Part shown: piece after piece, positions 1 through 10,707 of the stretch
Layout: each line of letters opens with the position of its first letter
How positions within the stretch are numbered: the first letter of the stretch is position 1
NCBI GenBank assembly: GCA_003254905.1
Contig: QANU01000987.1
Coordinates: 190,389 to 254,388 of the forward strand
Source: Nissolia schottii
Lineage: Eukaryota > Streptophyta > Magnoliopsida > Fabales > Fabaceae
DNA length: 64,000 nt
Direction: 5' to 3'
Program-made: the position numbers and the translations under genes
Notes under the pieces: model-generated
Databases searched by the model: none
What the model was told of the DNA's origin: nothing
The model's input: the letters and a program-made list of their open reading frames with translations, nothing else

Positions 1-904
1 AAACGAGGTATCGGTCGCTTCGAACCTTTCTCACTAAATCTCACTTCCCCCCTTGTTTTCGTTGCGCTCCCGATCTCAGCGTTAGTTATGCTCATTATTC
101 TCGTTTACCTGATGCTAATGCTAATAGTAGTGTTGAAGATGCTGTTTTCTCTTTCATTCGCCTTATCAATAGGCGTCATACCCCATCTCAAGTTGAAATA
201 TGTCAGATTTTAACGTCTATTGTTAAGATGAAAAGCTATGACACTGCTGTTTCACTTTTTGCACAAATGGAACTTAGGGGAATCACTCCTTCCTTGATTA
301 CTCTGAACATCTTGATCAATTGTTTCCGCCATTTGGGTTAGATGGGTTCTGCTTTCTCTGTATTGGGCAAGATTATCAAAAGGGGTTATGAACTGGGTGC
401 CATAACTTTTTACAACATTGACGAAAGGATTTTGTATTAGTGGCGAGGTTAGGAAAGCACTGGAGTTTCATGACATGGTCATAGCACAAGGATATCAGCT
501 TAATGAGGTTACTTATGGGACCTTAATCCATGGACTCTGTAAAACAGGGCAAACAAGAGCTGCCCTCGAGTTGCTGCAAAAGCTGGAGAGGCATCCAGTT
601 AAGCCTGGTGTAGTAATGTACAACACAGTCATAGATCGGTTATGTAAAGATGGGCTTGTAACCGACGCAGGGAATATGTTTTCTAAGATGATTGCCCAAG
701 GGATTTCTCCAAATGTTTTCACCTATAATTCTTTAATTCTTGGTTTCTGCTATGTGAGTCGATTAGAAGAGGCTGCTCGATTGCTGAGTGATATGATATG
801 GTTCATAAGGAGATCAATCCAAACCTATATACCTATTCCATATTGATTGATGCTCTAGGTAAGGAAGGAAAAAGTTCAGAAGCCCAAGAATTGTTTCATA
901 ACGA
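1..904 (+). pseudogene. Rf-like PPR protein gene, 5' part (decayed)
   Basis: This is a P-class pentatricopeptide repeat gene of the restorer-of-fertility-like kind, a family of organellar RNA-binding proteins. Repeats are recognisable as units ending in GLCK- or GFC-type helices (for example TYGTLIHGLCKTGQ near 510-550 and MYNTVIDRLCKDG near 615-650). One frame is open from base 3 to 338 and starts with an arginine-rich, acid-poor stretch like a mitochondrial presequence, so the true start probably lies just left of the window. It is broken. There is a TAG at 339-341 in that frame. About two bases are missing near 417, after which the PPR frame continues to about 800. Another shift near 800-806 precedes a short tract homologous to the next repeat. 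The gene is then cut at 904 by an inserted element and resumes at 2429. Family assignment is from remembered legume Rf-PPR sequence. I am confident it is PPR-derived and that it cannot encode a full protein as it stands. Confidence 0.88.
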
Positions 905-2428
905 TGGTTTTGTGTGGCTTAGAGGAGGGGAAGGGGGGTTGAATCTAAGTAAAGGTTTTTGAAAAGTTTACTTTTCTTTAAAAGTTGTTTCCTAAAATTT
1001 CAGGAGATATCTCCTTGTTTTATGAAAGACAAGTTTTTTGAAAAACTCAATTTCTTTAAAATGAAAACAGAATTTATTTGAAGAGTAGAGAATGTAAAAG
1101 ATAGAGGGGAAAGAAAATTCACACAAGGATTTAGACTAGTTCGATTCCTTAATAGGAATCTACGTCCAGTTCTTCAAACGCCAAAACCAATTTTCTTTCA
1201 CACAAATTTCAAGTACAAAAACCAATAGTTCCTTTTACTAAAGAACTCTTAAATCAAAACAGAAACTTGAAACAAAACCTTTCTCTCAAGCTCTGTTACT
1301 CGCCAAAAAAAAATCTCAAACCCCAAATATTTTCCGAAACAATGAAGACACTTAAAAAAACTTTAAATCAGAGTATAAACCAAAATAATTAGAGATGGAG
1401 AAGTTTGTATGTGAAGCTCTTGAGAAGAATATCACGAATGGTTTTTTGCTCAGGTGTCTTGGTTTCTGAGTGATGAGGGATGACTCTTTTATGCTTGACT
1501 CTTGAGTATTGAAGCTCAAGATTAGCTCCTCTGTTTTTGCCATTCTTCCACGATTCCTCCTTGCCATAACTCTTGTGCTTTCTTCTTTTGTCTTTAATCA
1601 GCTTATTTGATGCTCAATCTTCCTCCACTTGACCGTTATATGGAGAGCTTCTCGTTCCATAAATTTTGCTTTCCATTTTCTTGTATACTTCACGTTTTTT
1701 CTAGCTCCTGTAACTGTTTGAAGAGGATCTTTTTGTTTCATCATTTTTTTGCTTTCCAATTTCTTGTATCTAGACCGTTTGCAAGGAGAGTTTCTTTGTA
1801 CCATGGTTTTTGCTTTCCTATTTTTATTGTATCCATCACGTTTTTAGCCTTCCTTTTTGGTGAGCTTTTTCACGTGATTCTTTCTTCCTTTTATTATAAA
1901 ATATTGCTTTCTTTGTCCTATTCTATTTTCTTCACTCATGGCTATATTATAGCCTTTTTATATAGATAAGTTTCTTGAAGATAGCTTCCAATTCTGTTGC
2001 TATCTCTATGGCACTTTATTTTGTTTCTCTTTCTTCTATTTACATTAATTTTGCTAACCACTTTTGCCTGCAACACGTTTTCCACTTCTTTCCTTTTTCC
2101 AAACTTATTTCTTTAATCTTCTACCTAAAGTCTTGCTTTGTCAGTGTATGGAGACTTGTGTTTCCTTTTATTTCTCTTTTGTCTCATCTTGTCAATTCAA
2201 ACTTTGCTGACAAATTTTCAGCCACAGACCATGCTTTCTGAGATTTTTGCTGTCCATAGTCCCTTTCTTTCTTTATTTTTCTTGTGATATTATAGCAACT
2301 GACATGGGTCAAGAGGGAATGATTTTGCTAATAAATTTAATTTATCCTAAAACACTAGCACACATATTAGAACATTCATGCAATGTTTGTCATCATCAAT
2401 TTATTATTTTGAAATTTTAATCAACACA
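905..2428. mobile_element. LTR-like insertion splitting the PPR pseudogene (solo-LTR candidate)
   Basis: About 1.52 kb of non-PPR sequence separates two halves of one PPR repeat. It begins near TGGTTTTGTG, soon followed by a G-rich tract ending in GGTTGAAT (935-951). An internal block at 1131-1175 resembles the CTACGTCCAGT tag common in legume LTR sequences. It ends near GTTTGTCATCATCAA and AACACA. These features resemble long LTRs of plant Ty3-type elements, and no gag-pol coding is visible, so a solo LTR or non-autonomous LTR element is the best guess. The ends are accurate only to a few bases, and I could not define a clean target-site duplication. It is a fossil with no coding capacity that I can see. 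Confidence 0.45.
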
Positions 2429-3191
2429 TATGATGATGGAAAGAGGTCCTCAACCGAATCTTGTCTTGTACAATAATAGATGGGTACTTTCTAGGTAATA
2501 AGGGGAAGGAGGCAACAAATTTGTTCTATGACATGAAGAAAAGAGGTTTGAAACCTAACGTACGTAGTTATACTATCATGATTAATGGATATTGTATGAA
2601 TAAAAGGGTGGATGAAGCTGTGGCTCTCTTTAAAGAGATGCATCACAAAAATGTGTTTCCTAATGCTGTAACATATAATTCTCTTATTAATGGCTTGTGC
2701 AAATCAGGGAGAATATCCTATGTGCAAGATCTTCTTGATGAAATGCATGCTAGTGGCCAACAACCTACTATTATTACTTACAATACATTGTTAGATGGTT
2801 TGTGCAAAAGCCAACATCTTGACGAGGCAATTGAATTATTTCTGAAAATTGTTGGCAAAGGGATTTGTCCTAGTGTGGTCACATATAACACACTTATTGG
2901 TGGATTGTGCAAAGTGGGAGACTTAAAACTGCACAAAAGCTTTTCCATCATCTCCTTTTGAAAGGCTACCAATTGAATGTCAAAACATACAATGCTATGA
3001 TCAGTGGACTTTGCAAAGTGGGCCTTCTCGATGAAGCAATGCTCTTGCTTTCAAAAATGGATGAAAGTGGTTGCTTCCCTAATGTGGTAACTTACGAAAA
3101 ACTCATTAAGGCTCTTTTTCAAAAGAATGCACTTGACAAGGCGGAGAAGCTTCTCAGGGAAATGATTTCTAGAGGATTATTAAAACAATAA
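2429..3191 (+). pseudogene. Rf-like PPR protein gene, 3' part (decayed)
   Basis: This is the continuation of the PPR gene at the left edge. It holds about seven further P-class repeats (for example SYTIMINGYCMNKR, TYNSLINGLCKSGR, TYNAMISGLCKVG) and a family-typical end: a repeat with KAEKLLREMISRGLL followed by a TAA at 3189-3191. Two single-base frame slips are visible. One is near 2465, where the flanking frame reads MMERGPQPNLVLY and the repeat continues in another frame. One is near 2915, where a G present in the second copy (GCAAAGGTGGGAGAC at 16289-16303) is missing. The sequence from about 2770 to 3275, including roughly 85 bases after the stop, is repeated with high identity at 16146-16655. 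That shows segmental duplication of the 3' end. Confidence 0.88.
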
Positions 3192-3642
3192 GACAATGTA
3201 ACAAACTTTTTTGTTCCAACTGAAATTATGTTGTTGTTTGGTTCTTGAGTTTGAAGAACGTCATGACTTTCATTACTGAGTTAGGATCATTCTCTAGTTG
3301 ATATGCAAATTTGTTATTCTTTATCATAATTTTAATAATTTTATACTATGTTATAAAAACTTAAATAAAATCCTTTTTTTTTTGGTCAAAAAGCCCTTCA
3401 CGATAAAAGAAAAAAAGGCAACCCAATACATAAACGGGTCGGTATTCGAACTCCGATTATAGTCCAAATTCCAACCTCTGTTCTCACCCACCACCGGGCT
3501 GCGCCTGTTGTCTTCTCCTCCCTCCGCCCGCCACAATCTTCCGCCGCCGCCACTGCCACTGCCACTGCTAATCTTCGATATCCTGGGTTCTTGACGCGCC
3601 GTCGAAAATTTCAGTGTGACCAATTTGAGTTTTCGCGCCGCA

Positions 3643-3749
3643 ATGTTGTTGGACGAAAGCAAGTTCGACGTGCACTTCAAACTATGGGCGCTTCGAATAC
3701 CTTGCCAGCATTGCAAGGTCGCCACTCGAATACTCAATGGGTAATTCCC

Positions 3750-3796
<47 letters not shown>

Positions 3797-6700
3797 GTGC
3801 GCGTTTTGCAGCTTCTATGTTTCTGATTTGGGGTTTGAGGGTGATTTTGCAGTTACATGCTTGACAAGCCCCGAGTTAAACCCATCACTGAGGACCCGAC
3901 GTCTTCCAAAAACCGATACCTTATTCTCTCGGAGAAAGTTGAGAACCAAGGTATGAGCGTGCCTGCGTATTTTTATAGTATTTATAATATTTATACTTCT
4001 GTAAGGAATGTTTAATTATTTACATTGATTAAATTTGAAATTTTTGTAATGCGGTCCAAAGTTTTGTATGGAGATCGACAATATGTAAAAATTTGTGTTC
4101 CTTCAGGATGGTTCTAGTTGTTATCAACTAGTTCGGTTTTAGACTTCAGTTTCTTTTGCATTGTTTAGTTTTGAGATTTGGGTGAAGGTCGCTTAGTAGG
4201 CATTGTTATCTCTGATTTGATTTGGATATGGGGCAGATTTATCTGATGTTCCGAAGCAAAAGCTTGATGAGCTTAAGGGCTTGTGCGAGATTGAAGTTCT
4301 GCCCTATTCGTTGACACTTGGGTATTCGTACTGGAGTGCAGGTGAGTGCACTGTTCTCTTGAAACATGCATCATAGTTTCATATGCCACTACTTTACACA
4401 ATCTCTGGATGTTGACTCACCAACTATCTAGTTGACGGCATAGAGTTTGAAAAGGACTCTTTGCCAGGACTACATGTTTACTTTGATAAATCAAACATTT
4501 TAAATGTATGAATTTTCACTTCTATGTCAACTGTAACCAATTTGACATGGACTAATTATGCCCTTTTCAATCTGATTTGTGTGGAACTTGTATCTGTTTT
4601 TATCATTTTCCTATGTGATGGGGAAGCATTGTGTCAGCACTCTATTGAAATATTAATGTGCCAATTCACATAGCTGCGCTCCTTTTGTAGTGATCCAATT
4701 GTTTCATTTATTATTCTTACTCTCTTCTTGCTCGTGTTTATGACTGCCTGACATTTCTGTGTTGATAGATCATGTGCTGAAGCAGATACTCCCTCCTGGA
4801 GTTGAGGTGCCCTCATCTTTTGAAACAATAGTTAAGTGTTTAGTTCATTTTGTCTAGGATCTGGATCCTACTATCTTTTAACTCTTTTTTATTTTTTATT
4901 TTTTTTAAATATATATCTTTTCCAATTCTTGTATGTACTTTTGAAACAAACTCAATGCATGTGCTTTATTAGTTCTTTGATATTTATTCCATCAGAGTGG
5001 TGTTGTAAGATTTTCAATTTTGTTAGCTGTAGAATCTGTTTGGTCAGTCACTAATGATAAACTAACATTTGTCCTACTAATGCAGGTCAAATTGCCCATT
5101 TAAACCTACATGATGAATTACTTCCCTACAAGAATGTTATTGCGAAGGTTATATATGATGTACGTATGGCTGCATCCGGCTTTAGTTTTAACTAGTATGA
5201 TCCATTTATGATGCTGTCTTGTTTTTTTTCACTGCTGTACTTGTCTTTGGATCTTTGTATCAATTCATCCATCATTCATGGGTGTTTGAAGCCAACTGAA
5301 TGATCTTATTGTACTTGCAATAGAAGATATTTTATTGTCTGTGTTTATGTTTGAATGGCACGCCCTTTGCTACAGATGTGCATTCAGTGATTCATCTACA
5401 AACTCAATCTCTATACTGTCAAGCATATTGTTTTATACATGTTCCTCCTATTAATTTTCATGTTTTAACTATTTATGCAGAAAAACTATCCAAGAATCAA
5501 AACTATTGTTAATAAAGTGGGAACCATTACAAACGAATTTCGTGTGCCAGAATTTGAAGTTTTAGCTGGAGAACATGATATGGTTACAGAAGTGAAGCAA
5601 TATGGTGCCACTTTTAGGCTTGATTATAGTTTGGTTTATTGGAATTCCAGATTGGAACATGAACATAAAAGGTTGGTTTCACTGTTCCAAGCTGGAGAGA
5701 TCATTTGTGATATGTTTGCTGGTATAGGTCCTTTTGCCATTCCTGCAGCACAAAAAGGATGCATAGTCTATGCAAATGATTTGAATCCAGATAGCATTCG
5801 CTATCTGAGGATTAATGCCAAAGTCAACAAGGTTGAAGATCGCATCTATGCATACAACATGGATGCTAGAAAATTCATCTCCAAGCTGGTGGAAGTGCCA
5901 AATTCTGAGATAAAATTAGAAAATGATGTTCCCATTTTGAATACATGTCAGTCATGCAACACACAAGCCAATGTTGAATTAAATTCTGATAATGCGTTGC
6001 TAACTGGTAATATCTTTATGGGATATACCTGCAAGTATCTGTGTGTGATATGTGAACATGTTGCTTAATACCAATATTTCTCTTGCAGTTGATAGAGAAG
6101 ACATAGGAGACAACATTAACAGTGGTGTAGAGGATGTAAAATGTCCAGCAGGGAATGCTGGTACATCTGTAAATGCTGCTAAGAGATCTTGTAGTAGTTC
6201 TCATGAAGGTATTATCGACACTACAGTAACCCATCAGGCTGCCACTAGATGCAGCAGTTACTTGATCTTTTGGTTTGTCAATACATTTCTTCTAATTTCA
6301 GTTCTTTCTGGATTTAACGAAATTTAACCTTCTTGTTGAACCCCACCCCCCTTCTTCCTGAGACGACAATTAGAGCATTGCCAGCAATAATCTGTAAGGC
6401 TGAAACTAAAACCTGCTGAAGTTGTTTTTATTTGACAGAGAATGGAAAAGCTCATGGCTATGGCATCCTTGAAGGTGGTGGGACAAATGGAAGCACAAAC
6501 AAGAGAAAGAGAGGCTCTGAGATCCTTGACAAAAAAACTTGGGAACATTTTGACCACGTAATAATGAACCTGCCAGCATCTGCTGTTCAGTTTCTAGGTA
6601 CAAATAGTATGATGTCATTTGATGTGAAGTGCCCAAATTGTTTAACAAACCATTTGGCCGTCTATGCTTTTAGATGAGAAACTCTTATTGTCTTCATCCA

Positions 6701-7663
6701 CCTGGAGTATTCTAACGTGTTTGCTTAGCATATTAATACTTCTAGCAGTTTCTCCTTCCTCTCCCCAATGCCGTGTAGGTGGGGCAACTCTACTGGTTGA
6801 AGTGTATGATCTAGACTGATGTAGATTGCGGTGTGATTTATATATATTTTCTGCGATCTTCCTTCTTAGAGTTAAAAATCTGTGATTCTTTGTGAGGAAT
6901 GGACCTGTTGACCATATGACTGAGATCTAACATTTTTGTGTGTAGTTATTACGATCTAAACCAAGATTCATTCTTGACCTTATTTTTTTTGCAATTTGTA
7001 TATGGCTGTGATCTGGTTGAATGTTATGCGTGTTCTTTTACTAGACCTTTTATTAGTAACTCTAAGATTTATAGGCAGATATCTGACTTAAAAATGCCCT
7101 GGCAGATGCATTCAGGGGACTAACCCAGAGGAAATATTGGAAAGGAAATCTACCGTGGATCCACTGCTATTGCTTCATTAGGGCATCTGAAACTACTGAG
7201 ACCATAATAGCTGTGAGTTCCTTCAGCCAATGGTGATCCACTGTTATGCGTGTTTGGCAGGAATTTAAGTGATACACTCATTGTTGTATTTAATATGATC
7301 TGCTTGTTCTAATGGCTTAGGCGCCTGGATTTTGCAAAGATAGTTGGACATGGACACTGATCAATCATAATTTACATTATTTGTTTAGATGGTTAATTGA
7401 GCTGAATTTTGCAGGTGGCAGAGTCTGCTTTGAATGCCCGTATACAAGACCCGATATTTCACCGGGTTAGGGACGTGGCTCCAAACAAGGTATCAGTGTT
7501 CACTGTTCAGTATTATAGATCACTTCCGTAACTTTAATTATTTTTCTGTTTGATTTGTATTATATCTGTACTTATGGATCATGCTTTTCTATTTACTGTG
7601 CAGGCAATGTTTTGTTTAAGCTTCAGGTTGCCAGAAGCATGCTTTAGAGAAGATGATCAATAA
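3643..7663 (+). CDS. TRM5: TRM5-type tRNA (guanine37-N1)-methyltransferase, 11 exons
   Basis: Trm5 transfers a methyl group from S-adenosylmethionine to N1 of guanosine 37, next to the anticodon, and so protects the reading frame. Exons: 3643-3740, 3853-3950, 4237-4341, 4769-4830, 5086-5159, 5481-6006, 6089-6208, 6439-6597, 7106-7212, 7415-7489, 7604-7663. The predicted length is about 494 residues, close to the Arabidopsis homologue as I recall it. Met-10+/Trm5 motifs are clear: ILNGYMLDKPR near the N-terminus, the AdoMet loop [15 protein letters not shown] near residue 223, NDLNPDS near 245, and the catalytic MNLPASA near 405. The start is the first ATG giving [11 protein letters not shown], which I remember as the conserved plant N-terminus. 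One oddity: joining exon 4 (ending ACA ATA at 4830, followed by GTTAAG) to exon 5 leaves the frame one base short. Either G4831 is kept and the intron starts with TT, or the gene carries a frameshift. All other introns are GT-AG and in phase. Confidence 0.9.
3754..3794. repeat. (CT)n microsatellite in TRM5 intron 1
   Basis: An uninterrupted CT run of about 20 units lies in the first, short intron (3741-3852), where it forms a long pyrimidine tract well upstream of the TTTTGCAG acceptor. Confidence 0.95.
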
Positions 7664-10283
7664 CAGCATATTGATGCTGGCGAAGAAATATTAGCTTTGC
7701 ATGCTTTACTACTCTACTTTTCAGGGATTAACTAGACCATGCCTGTGGGTAGATAGACTCAATGCCATGCCCTATCTGGAATTGAGTTCTTGTACAATTT
7801 ATTAAAAAACATGTATTTTAATGATTAAGTGATTATTTAGATGTTAGAGCTATGGATACTATAGCTGTAGATGATGTTATCATTAGTGGTTGGTTAAACA
7901 ACTTCATGGGTTCAAAATTTTTGCGGTGTTTTACATAATTATTCCTTTCAAAGTATGTGATTAACTATTAAGATAAAAGGATTTATTAACTATAGTTAAT
8001 AATTAATAAAAATTTCACAACTTGGCCGTTGCCATGATAAAGACTAGTAGAGGGGTATTCTCTTATTACGTCATTTGCTTTCTTTCGGCAGCAAGAAATA
8101 TATATATTACTATATGGTACATTCATGGATGTGAATGCGTTCTGCAAATGCAAAAGGATTAGATTTTGAACCAGGTCAAAGGAAATGCTCAAAATTGGTG
8201 GTTGGTTCAACTAAAAAATGTAAAGCAATAAAAAGAAAGGTGAAGAAAAGTAGAATGAAACATAGTGGTTAGTGGATTACAAGTGGACCAGTTTATACTT
8301 GGTTTATTTTTGTTAAAATCAGAATCTCCAGTCCAAAAAAGTTCATGCCTGCTCTGATAACAATCGTTGATTCGATAATCGTTGCAATTGAGACAATGCT
8401 TGCGTTTAAAAGAAGTTAATATCCCAATAGAAACAAATTCTCCTTGTAACCTAGCTGTGTCTTATGCTAGACGAATCGTATTTTATTTTTCAACAACAAA
8501 AATGTAAAATAAATTATATTTTATTTTGACACATTTTTAATATGAATATTCTTACTCCAACACTCAATCATTTATACTTACGTTACAAGAATTATTTCAC
8601 TTTTATTGTAACTATCTTAAAAAACATATATATGGGAAAGTATGACTGATTAATAATGTACCAAAAATATAATTTATATCGACAATATTTAAAAATTAAT
8701 ATCATAATTAAATGTGTAAAAAATATTTTTTTTAATATATTATTGATAAATAATTAATATACCGTTATCCAAGTTTATAGTTGTAATCTTGTATGCCTCC
8801 ATTATTCAAAATCTATAGTCCCATATGTCATCCTCAAGATAGTATATTGGATGGAAAACTTGAAAATACCATATGAGAATAACACTCCCCACCGTACTAT
8901 GTAATATATATTTTCTACACTAAGAAATGTTTCCTATGCAATGCAAAATGGAGCCCTTTTCATTAAAGTTCAGCTTTGTAAAAAAGATGTTCACAAAGGG
9001 AAAAGCAAGACAGGATAATTAGATATGTTAAAATACACGTAAAATCAAGGTGGAAAGTTAGCAATTTGACGACACTGACCCTCTTCTGTTCTGTTCTGGT
9101 CAATCACTGGTCAATGATGTTGTTTGCGACCAAAGTTTCTTGTGTCTCCATTTTGCATGCGTTTATTTTACAAGCTCCCATTATGAAAGCAACTGCGCTA
9201 TATTGTTCAGTACGTGAGCAGAAAGGAAGAAAAAGATTATGAGAACATAAACATTGAATTGGATGGTTTCACCAAAGAGGCAAATGCAAATAGGAAAAGC
9301 CTTTTTAGCCACTTGAGCTTAAAGGAAGAATGAGATATCAATGCAGCTTTCAAATTGATATGTTATCTTTCTATTATGATAAGGAGAAGCATGAGAGATT
9401 GATAAATGTTTTTTTTTTCTTTTTGAACATTGCTTTCTAGTTCTAGACACTCAAATTGACATCTAGTAAATGGTACACGAATAAATAAGTATAAATTTTA
9501 CTTATGTAACTGTGAAATAATCTTACATAATATTAATGAAGAGACGTCTCTAAAGACATTACATTTCGATCTAACATTTGTATAATTAAAATTTGTACTT
9601 ATTTTTATGCATGAGACATTAATTTCATTATTTAAATCAACCAATTTTATTGTCTAAATCACTATGTTCACATGGATATGATAGAGTTTGTTTTTTTTGG
9701 TTTAGACCACCTGTATCCTTTTAGAGGCAAATTCTGCTTGAGCGAGATAAGACTTCTTGGGCGGTAAAGCTTCCCCTTTCGAGTTTTAACGCAACTACAT
9801 ATTAAGGACTCGAAATTAAAACCTTTGATTAAATTAGAACAACTTCCGTTAGTTGATCTACGTGTTTCTCGGTGATGTGATAGAGATTTAAATGTATAAA
9901 CTTTCAATTATTTAAATTTCATATTAGCAACTTGAAAGGTATACCTTCATATATGAAATCTATTGTTTAGCTTTCTAACTTTATTAGAATTATCAAGTGG
10001 TTTAGAGATTAGGGTTCAGACACTGTGACTAATTATATCTATCTAGTTCGCAGACCAACTGCACTAGCGTTAGAACTTAGAAGATTCACCTAGAGATTTG
10101 TTGTGATCCAAGAAAACAGCAAAACTACTACTAAGTGAGATTATGTCAACTCAACTTTGCAATAGTATAATGTCTCTTTAAAGAGCATTTGATTTGGTTG
10201 GTTATTGCAATCTTATGGCCTAAATGCCCTGTGAAGTGGGGCACTTCGTACTTTGTTCATACAAAAACTCCTTTTTACTATTA

Positions 10284-10320
<37 letters not shown>

Positions 10321-10547
10321 GATAATACAAAGATAACAAGAGCTTAACACTAATGCAACACATGCTGGCATTGCCTGGCATTTATAACTGAATTAAGGAA
10401 CGAATCTTTGTTCCATTTCCTACCCTTTTTTATTTTTTCTTTGTTAAAAGAAAATCAAATTTTCAGTGCTTGTTTCAATGTTTTTACCTTCTATGTGAAG
10501 GCACTGAAACACACAAACACTAAGAAAGAAAGCTTTCCTTATTAGCC
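7664..10547. other. Intergenic, no gene seen
   Basis: This AT-rich spacer lies between the TRM5 and glucanase genes. The reading frames are short and have no recognisable domain. A (TAA)n tract running into (ATT)n at about 10281-10325 could fold back on itself. I see no RNA gene and no transposon with clear ends. Confidence 0.6.
10281..10325. repeat. (TAA)n/(ATT)n microsatellite
   Basis: TAA units run directly into ATT units, giving a self-complementary trinucleotide tract. It lies about 225 bases upstream of the putative glucanase TATA box. Confidence 0.9.
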
Positions 10548-10554
10548 TATAAAT
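10548..10554 (+). promoter_or_regulatory. Putative TATA box of the GH17 gene
   Basis: TATAAAT lies 153 bases upstream of the ATG at 10708. With a start about 30 bases downstream this leaves a 5' leader of roughly 120 bases, a usual plant arrangement. It is assigned by motif and position only. Confidence 0.5.
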
Positions 10555-10707
10555 TCTGACAAAGAATAATACCTTCCCCCCCTTTCTCTTTTTTTCCTCT
10601 TCCATTCCATTGACTTGGTTTCTTTTTCTGTCTTTTATTCTTGAATCTTTGCTGATTCCCAAGGCAGAGAGACTTAAACATAGAAAAAAAACAAAAGGGT
10701 CATCAAA

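Noticed and set aside
1598-2241. Phe/Ser/Leu-rich open frames on both strands within the PPR insertion
   Set aside because: T-rich low-complexity sequence inside an LTR-like insert; translations resemble no protein and look like composition artefacts.
3351-3737. Minus-strand frame of 128 codons opposite the TRM5 start
   Set aside because: It overlaps TRM5 exon 1 and leader in antisense. The Gly/Ser run comes from a GCCACT-type repeat and no family matches.
9668-9907. Minus-strand frame of 79 codons between TRM5 and the glucanase gene
   Set aside because: No recognisable domain, AT-rich ends, and no splice or promoter context.
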